In this document: in pieces, positions 1 through 9,500 of the stretch
Layout of the letters: every line of letters begins with the position of its first letter
How positions within the stretch are numbered: the first letter of the stretch is position 1
Source: a virus
Strand: one strand, 5' to 3'
Virus record (IMG/VR): IMGVR_UViG_3300048004_000019
Location: 1 to 21,509 of that record
Length of the DNA: 21,509 nucleotides
The notes under the pieces: generated by a model
The model's input: only the letters and a program-made list of their open reading frames with translations
Told to the model about the DNA's origin: nothing
The model's database searches: none
Program-made: the position numbers and the translations under genes

Positions 1-27
1 ACAGTTCAAACTAAACAGGTAGGCTAA
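1..27 (+). CDS. 3' end of an upstream gene (partial)
   Basis: The first frame is open from base 1 to a TAA at 25-27 and encodes the tail TVQTKQVG. The other two forward frames stop earlier, at 12-14 and 20-22. The stop lies one base before the ATG of the next gene, the same tight packing seen through this block, so it is probably the end of another virion gene that starts before the window. Eight residues are too few to assign a function. The purines AGG at 17-19 and 21-23 inside it may serve as ribosome-binding site for the next gene. Confidence 0.4.
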   Translation, partial: TVQTKQVG

Positions 28-28
28 T

Positions 29-271
29 ATGGAACTATCTTCGTATCTGATTTGGAATGCTTTTATAACATTAGTCCTAGCTCCAATACTCTACAACATT
101 CGACAAAACTCTCAAGAAAATAAACGTATTGATATTTTGTTAAATAAAACTAGAGAAGAAATAGCTAGAGACTATGTTACTAAAAGTGAGTCCAGAGCAG
201 TTATGAAAGACTTAGTAGATAGATTAGATAAATTAGATGAAAAGCTTGACAAGCTCTTTGAATTAAGGTAA
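29..271 (+). CDS. Small membrane-anchored coiled-coil protein
   Basis: This 80-aa protein has one hydrophobic segment at about residues 5-22 (SSYLIWNAFITLVLAPILY), followed by a long charged helix. From about residue 55 the helix becomes a heptad-like coiled coil of repeated LD/KLD units (DRLDKLDEKLDKL). It is probably an inner-membrane protein with a short outside tail and a cytoplasmic coil. The same plan recurs in the 95-aa gene at 12597. It lies one base after a preceding stop and eight bases before the next gene, so it is part of the rightward virion/lysis operon. I do not recognise the family. A holin or lysis accessory role is possible from topology alone, as is a minor virion role. 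Confidence 0.7.
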   Translation: MELSSYLIWNAFITLVLAPILYNIRQNSQENKRIDILLNKTREEIARDYVTKSESRAVMKDLVDRLDKLDEKLDKLFELR

Positions 272-279
272 AATAGATT

Positions 280-2490
280 ATGAAGAAAAAGTACAAAAGA
301 GCAGGTACTACTTCTGAACGTCAAGACTATCGCAAGGGTGGGTATGTTGGTGACGGTAAAAGAGTAAAAAAATATTTAGCAGGAGAAATAAAATATCCTT
401 CTAATTTTAATTTTGATTTTTCTGGTGTTAATTTTTCTCCTATTCCTAATATTTCAATACCAACAAATACACCTGCACCTAAGCCAGAAGCAGCACCAGC
501 ACCAGCACCAATATTTACAGCACCGATAACACCAGCACAACAAACACAACAACAAAACAATACAACATTTACTCAAGGACAAAGTACTATTGGTAGCGGA
601 GATGTTGGTTCATCTGCAGGTGGAACTGTAGGTGGATTTAAGATTTTAGGTACAACAGTAGGAGGAACTACAGTGGACAAAGGAAATTTATCACCAGAAG
701 CTCTAGATAGAAAAAGAAAAGATTTAGAAGCACAAGCAGCAGGTCGTGGTATTCAAGCTACTCCTATGCAAGTTCAAACTTTAGCGGGTCAAACAACGCA
801 GGGAGAAATACAACCGGGAACTGGAGATTTAGGTGGATTACAAACTGTAACCGGCACTACTGGGCAAACACAAACTCCAGAACAAGTAAGTACTGCTGCA
901 CCTACTCAAGCTGCTCAACCACAACAAGTAGCTCCTGCACAAATAGCTGCGGTTGAAACTGTAACTGCACAACCTACTCAAGCTGCTGTAGGAACTATTA
1001 GTGATAAATCAGTAGCAGAAAAAGTAGATGTTAGTACTGTACCTACTATTACTGGTGTTGATGTAGATATTAAAGAAGGAGCATTAACTGATAGAGTAGT
1101 TGCTCAAATGTCTCCCGAAGCAGTTGCTCAAGCTGCTCAAGTAAATGGTTTAGATGTTAGAAGAGTTACTAGAGCAAAAGAAGAATTAAGAAATGCTGGT
1201 ATAGATGAAATAACTATTGCAGAACTTGGTAACGACCCTACAGCTTTAGAAAACAGATTAATGAATTTATCTGATAAAGATAGAGGTTTAGTTGCTGGAT
1301 TACCTGAAGAAGCTTTAATTAGCACACAAATGAATACTTTACTATCTGGCATTGAGCAAGGAACTGTACCAGTATGGGCAAGACCTGCTGTAGCACAAGT
1401 AGATGCTATTCTTGCTCAAAGAGGTTTAGAAGCTTCTACAGTTGGTAGAGATACATTATTAAATACAATTATTCAAAGTGCTTTACCAATGGCACAAGAT
1501 AATGCTAGAGCTATACAAACATCATTAGCTCAAGAAAGAGCTACTGAAGCTCAAGTAGCAATTAAAGATGCTGAGTTTAGACAACAAACTGCTCTGACAA
1601 ATGCTAATAATGTATTTAAATTAGACTTAGCACAATTTAGTGCTGACCAACAAACTGCTTTATCTAATAGTAAATTTTTACAAACTGTAAGTTTAGTAGA
1701 AACTAACAATGACCAACAAGCTACTATTCAAAATGCTTCATTATTATCTCAAGCTAATTTAGCTCAAGCTACTGTTGACCAACAAAGACAAATAAATAAT
1801 GCTAAAGCATTTTTACAAATGGATATGGCTAATTTAAGTGCTGAACAACAAACTAATGTACTTAATGCTCAACAAACACAACAAGCTGCATTGAGTAATG
1901 CTGCTGCTCAAAATGCTGCTAAACAATTTAATGCTACTAGCGAAAATCAAGTTAATCAATTTATGGCTACTCTTTCAGCCGACACTGAAAAATTTAATAC
2001 TACACAGATGAACGCTATTCAACAGTTTAATGCTTCACAAGCAAATGCTGCTGCAGCTAGAGATTCACAAAGAAGTTTTGATTTAGAAAAATTTAATACT
2101 GGAATAAAAAATCAAATAGAACAATTTAATTCTGCACTAGAAAATAATAGAAGAGAGTTTAATGCTAAAAATAGTTTAGCTATTGCTCAGTCTAATGCTC
2201 AATGGCGAAGACAAATAGCAACTGCTGATACTGCTGCAGTTAATGCTGCTGCTGAACAAGCAGTTAAACAAAACTTTGCTTTAACTTCACAAGCTCAACA
2301 AGCTTTGTGGCAAGATTTAAGAGACCAAGCACATAACATATTTACAGGTGCTAGAAAAGATAAAGACATTGTAGCTCAAATAGTTGCAGACTTTGCATCT
2401 AATCAGTTTGCAAATGATGAAGCTATGAACGGTATGTTGCAAGTAGTTAAAAGTACAATAACAAGTCTAACAGACTATTCAATAAGATAG
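280..2490 (+). CDS. Virion-type structural protein with 22-residue helical repeats
   Basis: This 736-aa protein has three parts. Residues 1-50 are basic. Residues 55-260 are low complexity, rich in Pro, Ala, Gln, Thr and Gly (stretches such as APKPEAAPAPAP), likely disordered. From about 265 it is helical. Between about 434 and 632 there is a regular repeat: QQ-x-x-hydrophobic-x-N units begin at residues 434, 456, 478, 500 and 522, exactly 22 apart. Phe then recurs at 550, 561, 572, 583, 605, 616 and 627, in steps of 11 or 22. This is the pattern of a hendecad coiled coil. No enzyme motif is seen. Position just before ejection-type proteins suggests a tail or internal virion component, but a fibre or tape-like role is also possible. 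The ATG at 280 is preceded by AAGG at 265-268. Confidence 0.7.
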   Translation: MKKKYKRAGTTSERQDYRKGGYVGDGKRVKKYLAGEIKYPSNFNFDFSGVNFSPIPNISIPTNTPAPKPEAAPAPAPIFTAPITPAQQTQQQNNTTFTQGQSTIGSGDVGSSAGGTVGGFKILGTTVGGTTVDKGNLSPEALDRKRKDLEAQAAGRGIQATPMQVQTLAGQTTQGEIQPGTGDLGGLQTVTGTTGQTQTPEQVSTAAPTQAAQPQQVAPAQIAAVETVTAQPTQAAVGTISDKSVAEKVDVSTVPTITGVDVDIKEGALTDRVVAQMSPEAVAQAAQVNGLDVRRVTRAKEELRNAGIDEITIAELGNDPTALENRLMNLSDKDRGLVAGLPEEALISTQMNTLLSGIEQGTVPVWARPAVAQVDAILAQRGLEASTVGRDTLLNTIIQSALPMAQDNARAIQTSLAQERATEAQVAIKDAEFRQQTALTNANNVFKLDLAQFSADQQTALSNSKFLQTVSLVETNNDQQATIQNASLLSQANLAQATVDQQRQINNAKAFLQMDMANLSAEQQTNVLNAQQTQQAALSNAAAQNAAKQFNATSENQVNQFMATLSADTEKFNTTQMNAIQQFNASQANAAAARDSQRSFDLEKFNTGIKNQIEQFNSALENNRREFNAKNSLAIAQSNAQWRRQIATADTAAVNAAAEQAVKQNFALTSQAQQALWQDLRDQAHNIFTGARKDKDIVAQIVADFASNQFANDEAMNGMLQVVKSTITSLTDYSIR

Positions 2491-2494
2491 GAGG
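2489..2494 (+). promoter_or_regulatory. Strong ribosome-binding site setting a TTG start
   Basis: AGGAGG lies six bases before a TTG at 2501 and overlaps the TAG stop of the previous gene (2488-2490). The frame that follows has no ATG until deep inside the hydrophobic region, and the TTG adds the conserved-looking basic N-terminal helix. The Shine-Dalgarno therefore decides this start. Confidence 0.8.
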
Positions 2495-2500
2495 TTTGAC

Positions 2501-3610
2501 TTGGGATTCTTAAAGAAAGGATTAAAAACTGTAGGGAAAGCAGTTAAAGGTGTTGTCAAAGGTGTCGTAAAAATACAAAAAAAAGTATTTAAAGGTGCTG
2601 TTAACCTTGTTAAAAAAGCATGGAAGAATAAATATATTCGGGCAGGACTAATAATTGCTGCAATCGCTACGGGAGTAGGGGCTATTGCTGTAGCTGGAGC
2701 TACTGGAGCAGGAGCTGGTGGTATATTAGCTGCTACAGGTCTTAAAGGTGCATCGGCATTTGGAGCTTTAATGAAAGCTGGGTTTGTAGGTTTTACTGGA
2801 GCTGCTGGAGCTACTGCTGGATTAATAGGAAGCGGAGGAAGTCTTGGGTTAAGTGGTAGTATTTTAGCTGGAGGCTCTGCTATTACTCCAGTTGCTCCAA
2901 CAGCCGTATCATCTGCAGCTTTATCTACAGCACCAACAGTAATTTCAGGATTACCCGGAGCTACTACAGGAGCTACATTTACTGCTTCTACACCTATTTC
3001 TGGATTAACTACAACAGCTTCTACAGGAGCTTTTAGTACTGCTGCTCCTATTACTAGCAGTTTAAGTTCTGTTGCCCCAACTACTTTTAGTTCAACTTTA
3101 GGGGCAGGAGCAACAACTGGTGGAGGAACATTTATTGGAGGATTAGGAGCAACACCTACAGGACCAATGAGTCTTGCACCTACAACAGCATCAGGAACTT
3201 TTACTGTTGCACCTTCTGCACCTGTAACTAAAGCCGTTAGTACAGCTTCTACAAAATCAGGATTTGTAAAAGGTTTACAAGAAACTTTAATAGGTGGTGT
3301 AAAACAAGGTGGAAAAAGTCTTATAGCACAAGGAATGTATAATCTAGTAATGCATGGTGATATTAAAGGACCAGAGTTCGAACAAGATTTAGTTGGTGGT
3401 GGTGGTAGAGCAGGTAGTTACACAGGCAGTTATGCTTTACCAGATGCTATAAGATTTACACAACAAGGTTTAGGTAGCGACACTATCGGCAGCACATATG
3501 TTAATATGTTACAAAATTTAAATTATGGTACAGGTTCTCTTGATTATGCAAGACATACCAATATGGCTCTTATGAGAGGAATCCAAATACCGCAAATACA
3601 ATATGCTTAG
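2501..3610 (+). CDS. Membrane-active ejection-type virion protein (gp14-like by position)
   Basis: This 369-aa protein starts at TTG. Residues 1-45 form a cationic amphipathic helix with repeating Lys-Gly-Val units (KAVKGVVKGVVK). A Gly/Ala-rich hydrophobic stretch follows at about 47-120, long enough for two or three membrane-spanning helices. Residues 120-255 are Ala/Thr/Ser/Gly low complexity, and the C-terminal 110 residues look folded (for example a GGGGRAGSYTGSY loop). No catalytic motif is seen. In T7 the small membrane-embedded gp14 is encoded just before gp15 and gp16 and forms part of the channel for DNA entry; this gene has the same place before the 718-aa and 1,796-aa proteins. 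The role is an inference from composition and order, since I see no direct sequence match to gp14. Confidence 0.6.
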   Translation: MGFLKKGLKTVGKAVKGVVKGVVKIQKKVFKGAVNLVKKAWKNKYIRAGLIIAAIATGVGAIAVAGATGAGAGGILAATGLKGASAFGALMKAGFVGFTGAAGATAGLIGSGGSLGLSGSILAGGSAITPVAPTAVSSAALSTAPTVISGLPGATTGATFTASTPISGLTTTASTGAFSTAAPITSSLSSVAPTTFSSTLGAGATTGGGTFIGGLGATPTGPMSLAPTTASGTFTVAPSAPVTKAVSTASTKSGFVKGLQETLIGGVKQGGKSLIAQGMYNLVMHGDIKGPEFEQDLVGGGGRAGSYTGSYALPDAIRFTQQGLGSDTIGSTYVNMLQNLNYGTGSLDYARHTNMALMRGIQIPQIQYA

Positions 3611-3612
3611 TT

Positions 3613-4383
3613 ATGTTAAAGAAAGATAAAAAATTAAAAAAAGTTGTTAATTCTACAGTAAGTGGTGCAGCTTTAGAAATGATAGATGAACTGGAAAAGA
3701 ATGATGTTTCTCTTGACGAGTTTAGTGGTGGTGATTTTTTTGAAAGACCAGACAATCGTGGTGAAGAAAGATTACCTTTAACAAATACAAAAAATACACA
3801 AAACATGTCAGATAATTTAGAGTTTATAACATCTCATTTATCTGAGAAACAAGATGTTCCCGGAGCTTCTTTAACAAACGACCCAGAAAAACCTTACCCT
3901 TGGGAGCAACCACCTCAGTTTGCAAATCCTAGAGAAGCACAAGACTACATGTACACTTTACTTTCTACTCCAGAAGTAGCAGCAGATATTGTTACAGCAT
4001 TAGGTCAAGGCATATCTGTAATGGACTTAACAAGTTTATTTGTATTTACTGGTTTTGTTAGTGGTAAATTTACTCCAGATGTAGGGTTATTAATTGGTGA
4101 ACCTACTGCATATTTTATTATGGGTATTGGAGAGATGGCTAATATTGAATATAAAATTGAAGATGATGATACAGATTTAGATGAATTTATTGAGGGTGAT
4201 ATAACTGAAGAAATAATGAAACTAAATAACATGGAAAGAATAAAACAGTTATCAAATAAAAATAAAGTTCAGAAAAAAGATTTACCTAAAGAAGTTTTAG
4301 CAGAGGTTGAACAAAGAGTTGATACAAGTTTATTAGCTCCAACAGAAACAGAAGATAATAATTTATTAGATAGGAAAGAGTAA
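3613..4383 (+). CDS. Acidic phage protein, unknown function
   Basis: This 256-aa protein starts two bases after the previous stop without a clear Shine-Dalgarno, so translation may be coupled. The N-terminus is Lys-rich and residues 20-85 are polar. A compact domain at about 90-190 begins with PEKPYPWEQPPQF, continues with helical segments (REAQDYMYTLLSTPEVAADIV, GQGISVMDLTSLFVFTG) and has GKFTPDVGLLIGEP before a strongly acidic stretch (EDDDTDLDEF). I recall similar 'PWE-PP' then 'D-V/L-L-I' arrangements in small virion-associated proteins of marine phages but cannot name the family. Its place between two ejection-type genes suggests a minor virion or assembly protein. Confidence 0.6.
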   Translation: MLKKDKKLKKVVNSTVSGAALEMIDELEKNDVSLDEFSGGDFFERPDNRGEERLPLTNTKNTQNMSDNLEFITSHLSEKQDVPGASLTNDPEKPYPWEQPPQFANPREAQDYMYTLLSTPEVAADIVTALGQGISVMDLTSLFVFTGFVSGKFTPDVGLLIGEPTAYFIMGIGEMANIEYKIEDDDTDLDEFIEGDITEEIMKLNNMERIKQLSNKNKVQKKDLPKEVLAEVEQRVDTSLLAPTETEDNNLLDRKE

Positions 4384-6539
4384 TGGCAAAAGAAATAGAT
4401 TTAAGTGGCATAGCAGCCGGTGTAGGACAAGCTAATAAAGCAAGACAAAAGTATCTTGAAGATGCTTTTGAAGATGAAAGAAACGAAAGATTTGGAGCTG
4501 CTTTTGTAAAACCTTTTATAGAAGAAACTGTTTTTGATGGTCCAGAAAGAAGGAGAAAAGAACGTCTTGAAATTCAAATGAGAGACCCTAATCTTACAAA
4601 AAAAATAAATGATTCTAAAGCAGAATTAATTAAAACTCGTAGTGAAGCTTTAAGAAGTACATTTGATAGAATTGAAAATAATCCAAATGGACTTGAAGCA
4701 GGAGCTAGAGAAATAGCAGAAGAGTTAATGGCTGACTCAGAAATAGGTAAAACATTTTTAGGAAGTGGTATATTTACCCCTAATCATCCTAAATATACTT
4801 TTGTTTCAAACACTCTTATAGATAAAATGAAAAATCTTTATAAAGAAAGAATTGATAACCAAGCTGAACTTGTTTTAAAAACTCATAATGAAATAAAAGA
4901 TTCTGGAATTTTAAAAGACTATGATATAGGCAATGCTTATAGAATGTCTCAAGCTAATTATGATAAATTAAGTGCTGGAGTTAGTTTAGATGTAGAATCT
5001 TCTGACATATTTAGGCAAGGAGTTAATAAACTATTTGGTGATGATGATGCTGCTGACGTAGCAAATCTTTATAATCAAGCTAGTATGATTCAAAATAAAA
5101 TAGACAAATTTTATAATGAGTCTGAAAAGTTTGTTAACTTAAATAAAACTATTGTTAAAATAGATGATAAGTTAGAAACTTATTTAAGTTCTGTTAATAG
5201 TCTTAATGAAGAAGATTTTAATACATTTCGAAATGCCGAATTAAATGCAATAAATAGCATTGGCACAGATAAAGAAGAAGCAGATTACAAAAGTAATTTT
5301 ACTACTCCAGCAGGTGTGTTAGCTCAATGGAATGAGGGTGATTTAATTGATAAAGAAAAAGGACTTTATATTGCTACTTCAACAAAACTTGAAGGTAGTA
5401 GAGAGTCTGTAAATCCTTTTGGTAAGCAAAGAACAGGACTTTTTGGTTTGGATGAGTTAGCTTTTGATATTTCCGCAGTAAGTGAAGAAAACATTACTTA
5501 TCGTGAAAGAGCTGTTGTTGATGGTAATTTAGTTGAAAGAGAAGTTTTTGGAGAAGCTCTAACTTTTAGAAAATATTTAGGTTTTATGGTAACTCGTCTT
5601 GCTGCTGGTTTAAAATTTGAAGCTGAAAGAAATAGAAACTCTCAAGGAAGCTCAGATTATATAATTGATGCCTATAGACTTTTAGCTAAAAATGGTTATA
5701 TAAGAATGAAAGATGCTACTAATATTGAAAAAGGTTTAATTCTTGTAAAACCTTTAAACAATAGCACTGTTATTTCAGGAAGTGAACAACTTTCTGCAGA
5801 TGAAAGAGAACAATTAGGCATTGATAATTTATATAACATGACTGTAAATAGAGCAATAAAAGATGCTAAAGAATCCGGTGGTGGAACTGATGAAGATATT
5901 GTTCCAACTATAATAGCTGATGCAGAAAAAGATTTAGAAGAAGAAATAGATAATACGCAAGATGTAGAAAAAAGAGAACAACTTTTTACAAGGTTAGATG
6001 ATGTTAATAGTGCAAAACTTAGTGATAATGAAGCCCGTAGACTACTTCTTAAAGAACTAATTGCTCCAACTAAAACCAATCGAGGAAAACCTTATGTATA
6101 TGATGAATCTGTAGGTTTAATATATAATTTTGGAGAGTTAACTAGGGCAGATGCCGAATCTATTTATAAACAACTTCTTATAACAAATGGAGTAGACTCA
6201 GACCCTGAAATAAGAGGCTTAATAGATGTAGCTAGATTTAAGGGTGATGATAATTTAGCTGATACCATGCAACAAGATTTTACAGGCAGACCTTCTCTTG
6301 ATGCTTCAACTCAAGGTGCACCACCAATAGTTACTTTAGGTAAAAATATAGGACAATCATTGTTACAATTTAATACTCAACAACAACAAAGTTCTGACTT
6401 TAAAAAATTACAAGACTATGCTGAAGGAACTCGAACTTTTATTCAACCTAGACAACTTGAAAAATTGTTTACTAAGTACAACTTAGGACAAAATCCTACT
6501 CAAGAAAAAGTTCAAGAATTTTTAAAGGATAATAGCTAA
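4383..6539 (+). CDS. Large helical internal virion protein (gp15-like by position)
   Basis: This 718-aa, highly charged protein is mostly helical, with no signal peptide, membrane segment or enzyme motif. Its N-terminus (residues 5-75) resembles a long coil rich in Glu, Arg and Lys; residues 500-540 are very acidic. Length is close to T7 gp15 (747 aa), and it sits immediately before the giant gp16-like gene as gp15 does, so a role in the internal core or periplasmic ejection tube is likely. That is an inference from size, order and composition, not from visible homology. The start ATG at 4383 shares its A with the TAA of the previous gene, and AGGAAAGAG at 4372-4380 gives a ribosome-binding site, so translation is probably coupled. 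Confidence 0.6.
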   Translation: MAKEIDLSGIAAGVGQANKARQKYLEDAFEDERNERFGAAFVKPFIEETVFDGPERRRKERLEIQMRDPNLTKKINDSKAELIKTRSEALRSTFDRIENNPNGLEAGAREIAEELMADSEIGKTFLGSGIFTPNHPKYTFVSNTLIDKMKNLYKERIDNQAELVLKTHNEIKDSGILKDYDIGNAYRMSQANYDKLSAGVSLDVESSDIFRQGVNKLFGDDDAADVANLYNQASMIQNKIDKFYNESEKFVNLNKTIVKIDDKLETYLSSVNSLNEEDFNTFRNAELNAINSIGTDKEEADYKSNFTTPAGVLAQWNEGDLIDKEKGLYIATSTKLEGSRESVNPFGKQRTGLFGLDELAFDISAVSEENITYRERAVVDGNLVEREVFGEALTFRKYLGFMVTRLAAGLKFEAERNRNSQGSSDYIIDAYRLLAKNGYIRMKDATNIEKGLILVKPLNNSTVISGSEQLSADEREQLGIDNLYNMTVNRAIKDAKESGGGTDEDIVPTIIADAEKDLEEEIDNTQDVEKREQLFTRLDDVNSAKLSDNEARRLLLKELIAPTKTNRGKPYVYDESVGLIYNFGELTRADAESIYKQLLITNGVDSDPEIRGLIDVARFKGDDNLADTMQQDFTGRPSLDASTQGAPPIVTLGKNIGQSLLQFNTQQQQSSDFKKLQDYAEGTRTFIQPRQLEKLFTKYNLGQNPTQEKVQEFLKDNS

Positions 6540-6540
6540 A

Positions 6541-9500
6541 ATGTCTTTATTCACTACAGAACCTTCTAGTTTAAATAGTAATAAAATTACTGAAGAAAAA
6601 GAAAAACAACCTATAAACTTACAAGATGAACCAATTAATCATCGTGGCGAAGGTAATTTTTTATTAACAGATGATAAATATAAAAATTTATTTAGTACTG
6701 ATTCTAAAACTGACCCTATACCTGTTAAGAAACAATCTTTTCAACCATTAGATTACAGAACTCTAAAAACTAATTATGGTGTTACAGACTTTGAAAATAA
6801 TAAAGAAGTTATTAGAGATGCCGAAAAAGTTTTAGGTTACTTTGGTAGTAATGATGAGATTGTTGAGTGGCTAAGAGATGCTGAGATAAGCACTACAAGT
6901 TTAGTTGCTAGAGCATTAAAATCAAAAAACGCACCAGATGAAATTAAAAGTGCTTATGCTAGATTACAAAATAATTTTCGTAAAGCTAAATTAAAAAATC
7001 CTACTGAATGGATTGGCTTACTCAAGAATGGTTTTGTTGATGTAATGGCAGACCCGTTAACTCTTGTGTCTTTAATGGCTGCTCCTTTTACTGCAGGAAC
7101 TTCATTAGCTGCTAGAACTGCGTTAAATCAAGCAATTAAACAAGGTCTTAAAAGATATAGTATGTCAGAAGCTACTAAGTTAGCTGCAAGACCAGCTATA
7201 TTAACTGGAGCAGAAGGTGCTGCTTGGTCAGGCTTACATAACTATTATAATCAAGACTTAGATATTAATTTAGGACTAAGAAATAATCTTGATTTAAATG
7301 AATTAATAACAGCTACTACTGCAGGGGGAGTTATTGGTGGCGGTTTAGGTTTTGTTTCGGGAGCATTAGATGGTCGTAGATATTTTAAAAAACAATACAT
7401 CATGCATAATCCTGATGCACAAATTAAAATTGCTGACTCTAAAACTAGAAAGCAAGTAGTAGAAACAGAACAAGCTTATGATGCAATCTTACCTACACAA
7501 AGAAGTCCTAGAGTACTGGTAGAAAGAGCTATTGGAACTTTTGTTGGTAAAGCTACTACTCCTTTATTAACTACTGCTAAGTCTTCTAAAACTTTAGACT
7601 ACTTTTTAAGAATGTTACGTTACGATTATGGTCGTACAACTTTTGGTTCTGGATTTAAAGAAAAAACAGACGAAGCAGCTTTATCTTTATCTGAAGGTAT
7701 AGCTTTAGGTTTTGGTAAAAGGCATTATCCTTTAGAACAAATCTTTAATAAATTAGGTAGAACTTCTAGATTTAAAAACTTTTTTCAAGCAAGAATTACT
7801 GAACAAGACAATGCAGCTTTACTTAAACTATTACAAACTAGAGGAACAGCTAAACAATTTAAATATAAGGAAGAAGTTTTAGATGTTTCTGATGAAGTAA
7901 AAGAAGCTTACAAAGGTGTAAAGAAATTATTAGATGATACTTTTGATGAAGGTGTTGATGAAGGTATTTTTAGAAAACAAAACAAAGTTAAAAATTATTT
8001 TCCAAGAATATTTTCTTTTGGTTTATTACAAGCAAATAAAGACCAATTTAAAGATTTATTAAAAGCGTATGGTTATGCTACTCCTGTAAATACAAAACCT
8101 AAAAAATATAAAAAGTATTATAACAAATTAGAATTAGATAAAAAAGAAGGTGAAAGAACTATTGAGTTAGGTATTCCTGCCGATGCTAAAACTATTGACC
8201 AAGAAACTTTTGGACTGCAAGAAAAATATGGTGTCGATAGTTTTGAAGATTTGGCTATATTAAGAAAAGTTAAAGAATCTGAAGTAGCTAAAAAAGCTAT
8301 TGATTTAAAAGCAGATGAAATAGTTGAGAATATGTTGGCAATGCGACATACTCCATTTGAATTTAGACCTACTGGAAGTGTTGGTGCTGGAAAAGGTTAC
8401 ATGCAACATCGAGTGTTTACTAAAATACCTGATGATGAATTAGCAGACTTTTTAGAAACAGATGTTACTGATGTCTTAACAGATTATTTTACCAGCACAA
8501 CTCAAACCATAGAAAGAACTAAAAGATTTGGTTTAACTAATGGTGAGTTTGAAGAAAATATTGTTCAAAAAATAAAACAAGAACTAAACGATAATGTACC
8601 GACAAACTTAACAACCGAACAAAAAATACAATACAGTGAAGATATAGAAGCTGTTTTAGAAAAAGTTAGAAACTTACATGGTAAAAGCACAGGTTTAGAT
8701 GTTGATAGACCTACTACTTTAGGTGGCGGTAAGCTACAAGAAATTTCTGAATGGGGTAGATTAAGTCAGCAAATGGCTCACTTACCGTTAGCAGTTATTT
8801 CAAGTGTAACAGAACCTATCATTATGCTATCAAGAGTAGGTGTTACAGATGTTCCTGCAGCTACAGCAGAGATAGGAAAGTCTTTAGTTAAGGGTATACA
8901 AAAAGCTGTAGACAGAACTATACAAGGAGCAAGGTCTTTGAGTGGTAAAAAAGTTACCTTTAAAGACTTAGATGATGACTACTGGAAAGAGTTATATGAA
9001 GTAGGTTTAGCATTAGAATCTGCAACACTTGATGGTTTTGATAGACTTGCAAGTGGCGATGCTTTAACTGGTAAAAGAGCTAAAGGTTTTCAGAATATGT
9101 TCTTTAAAATGAACTTTCTTACTCAATGGACACAATCAGTTCAAGCAGCTTCTTTTGTAACAGGGCAAAAAATTATCAGAAGAAATGCTCAGAAGCTTTA
9201 TGAAGATTCTATAGGAGCAACAACTTTATCTACTGGTAATTTTAGAAATGCTGGAGTGAATCAAAAAGACTATTTAACAGGACAGCTAAACGAATTAGGT
9301 ATTGACGAACAAGATGCAATTAATTGGTATCGTCAATCTTTAAATGAAAACAAAGAATTTGATGTAAATTTATCTCAAGGATTAGATTTTTATTCTGAGA
9401 AATATTTACCCGGAGCAGGAAGATTTGTTAATGAAGTAATTCTTAACCCATCAGTAGCGGCAGCAAATAAACCATTAATGTTTAGTCATCCCGCAGGAAA

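Noticed and set aside
5696-6079. Minus-strand open frame of 127 codons inside the 718-aa gene
   Set aside because: It has Ser/Leu-rich shadow composition and lies wholly within a well-supported gene, with no ribosome-binding site or neighbour of its own.
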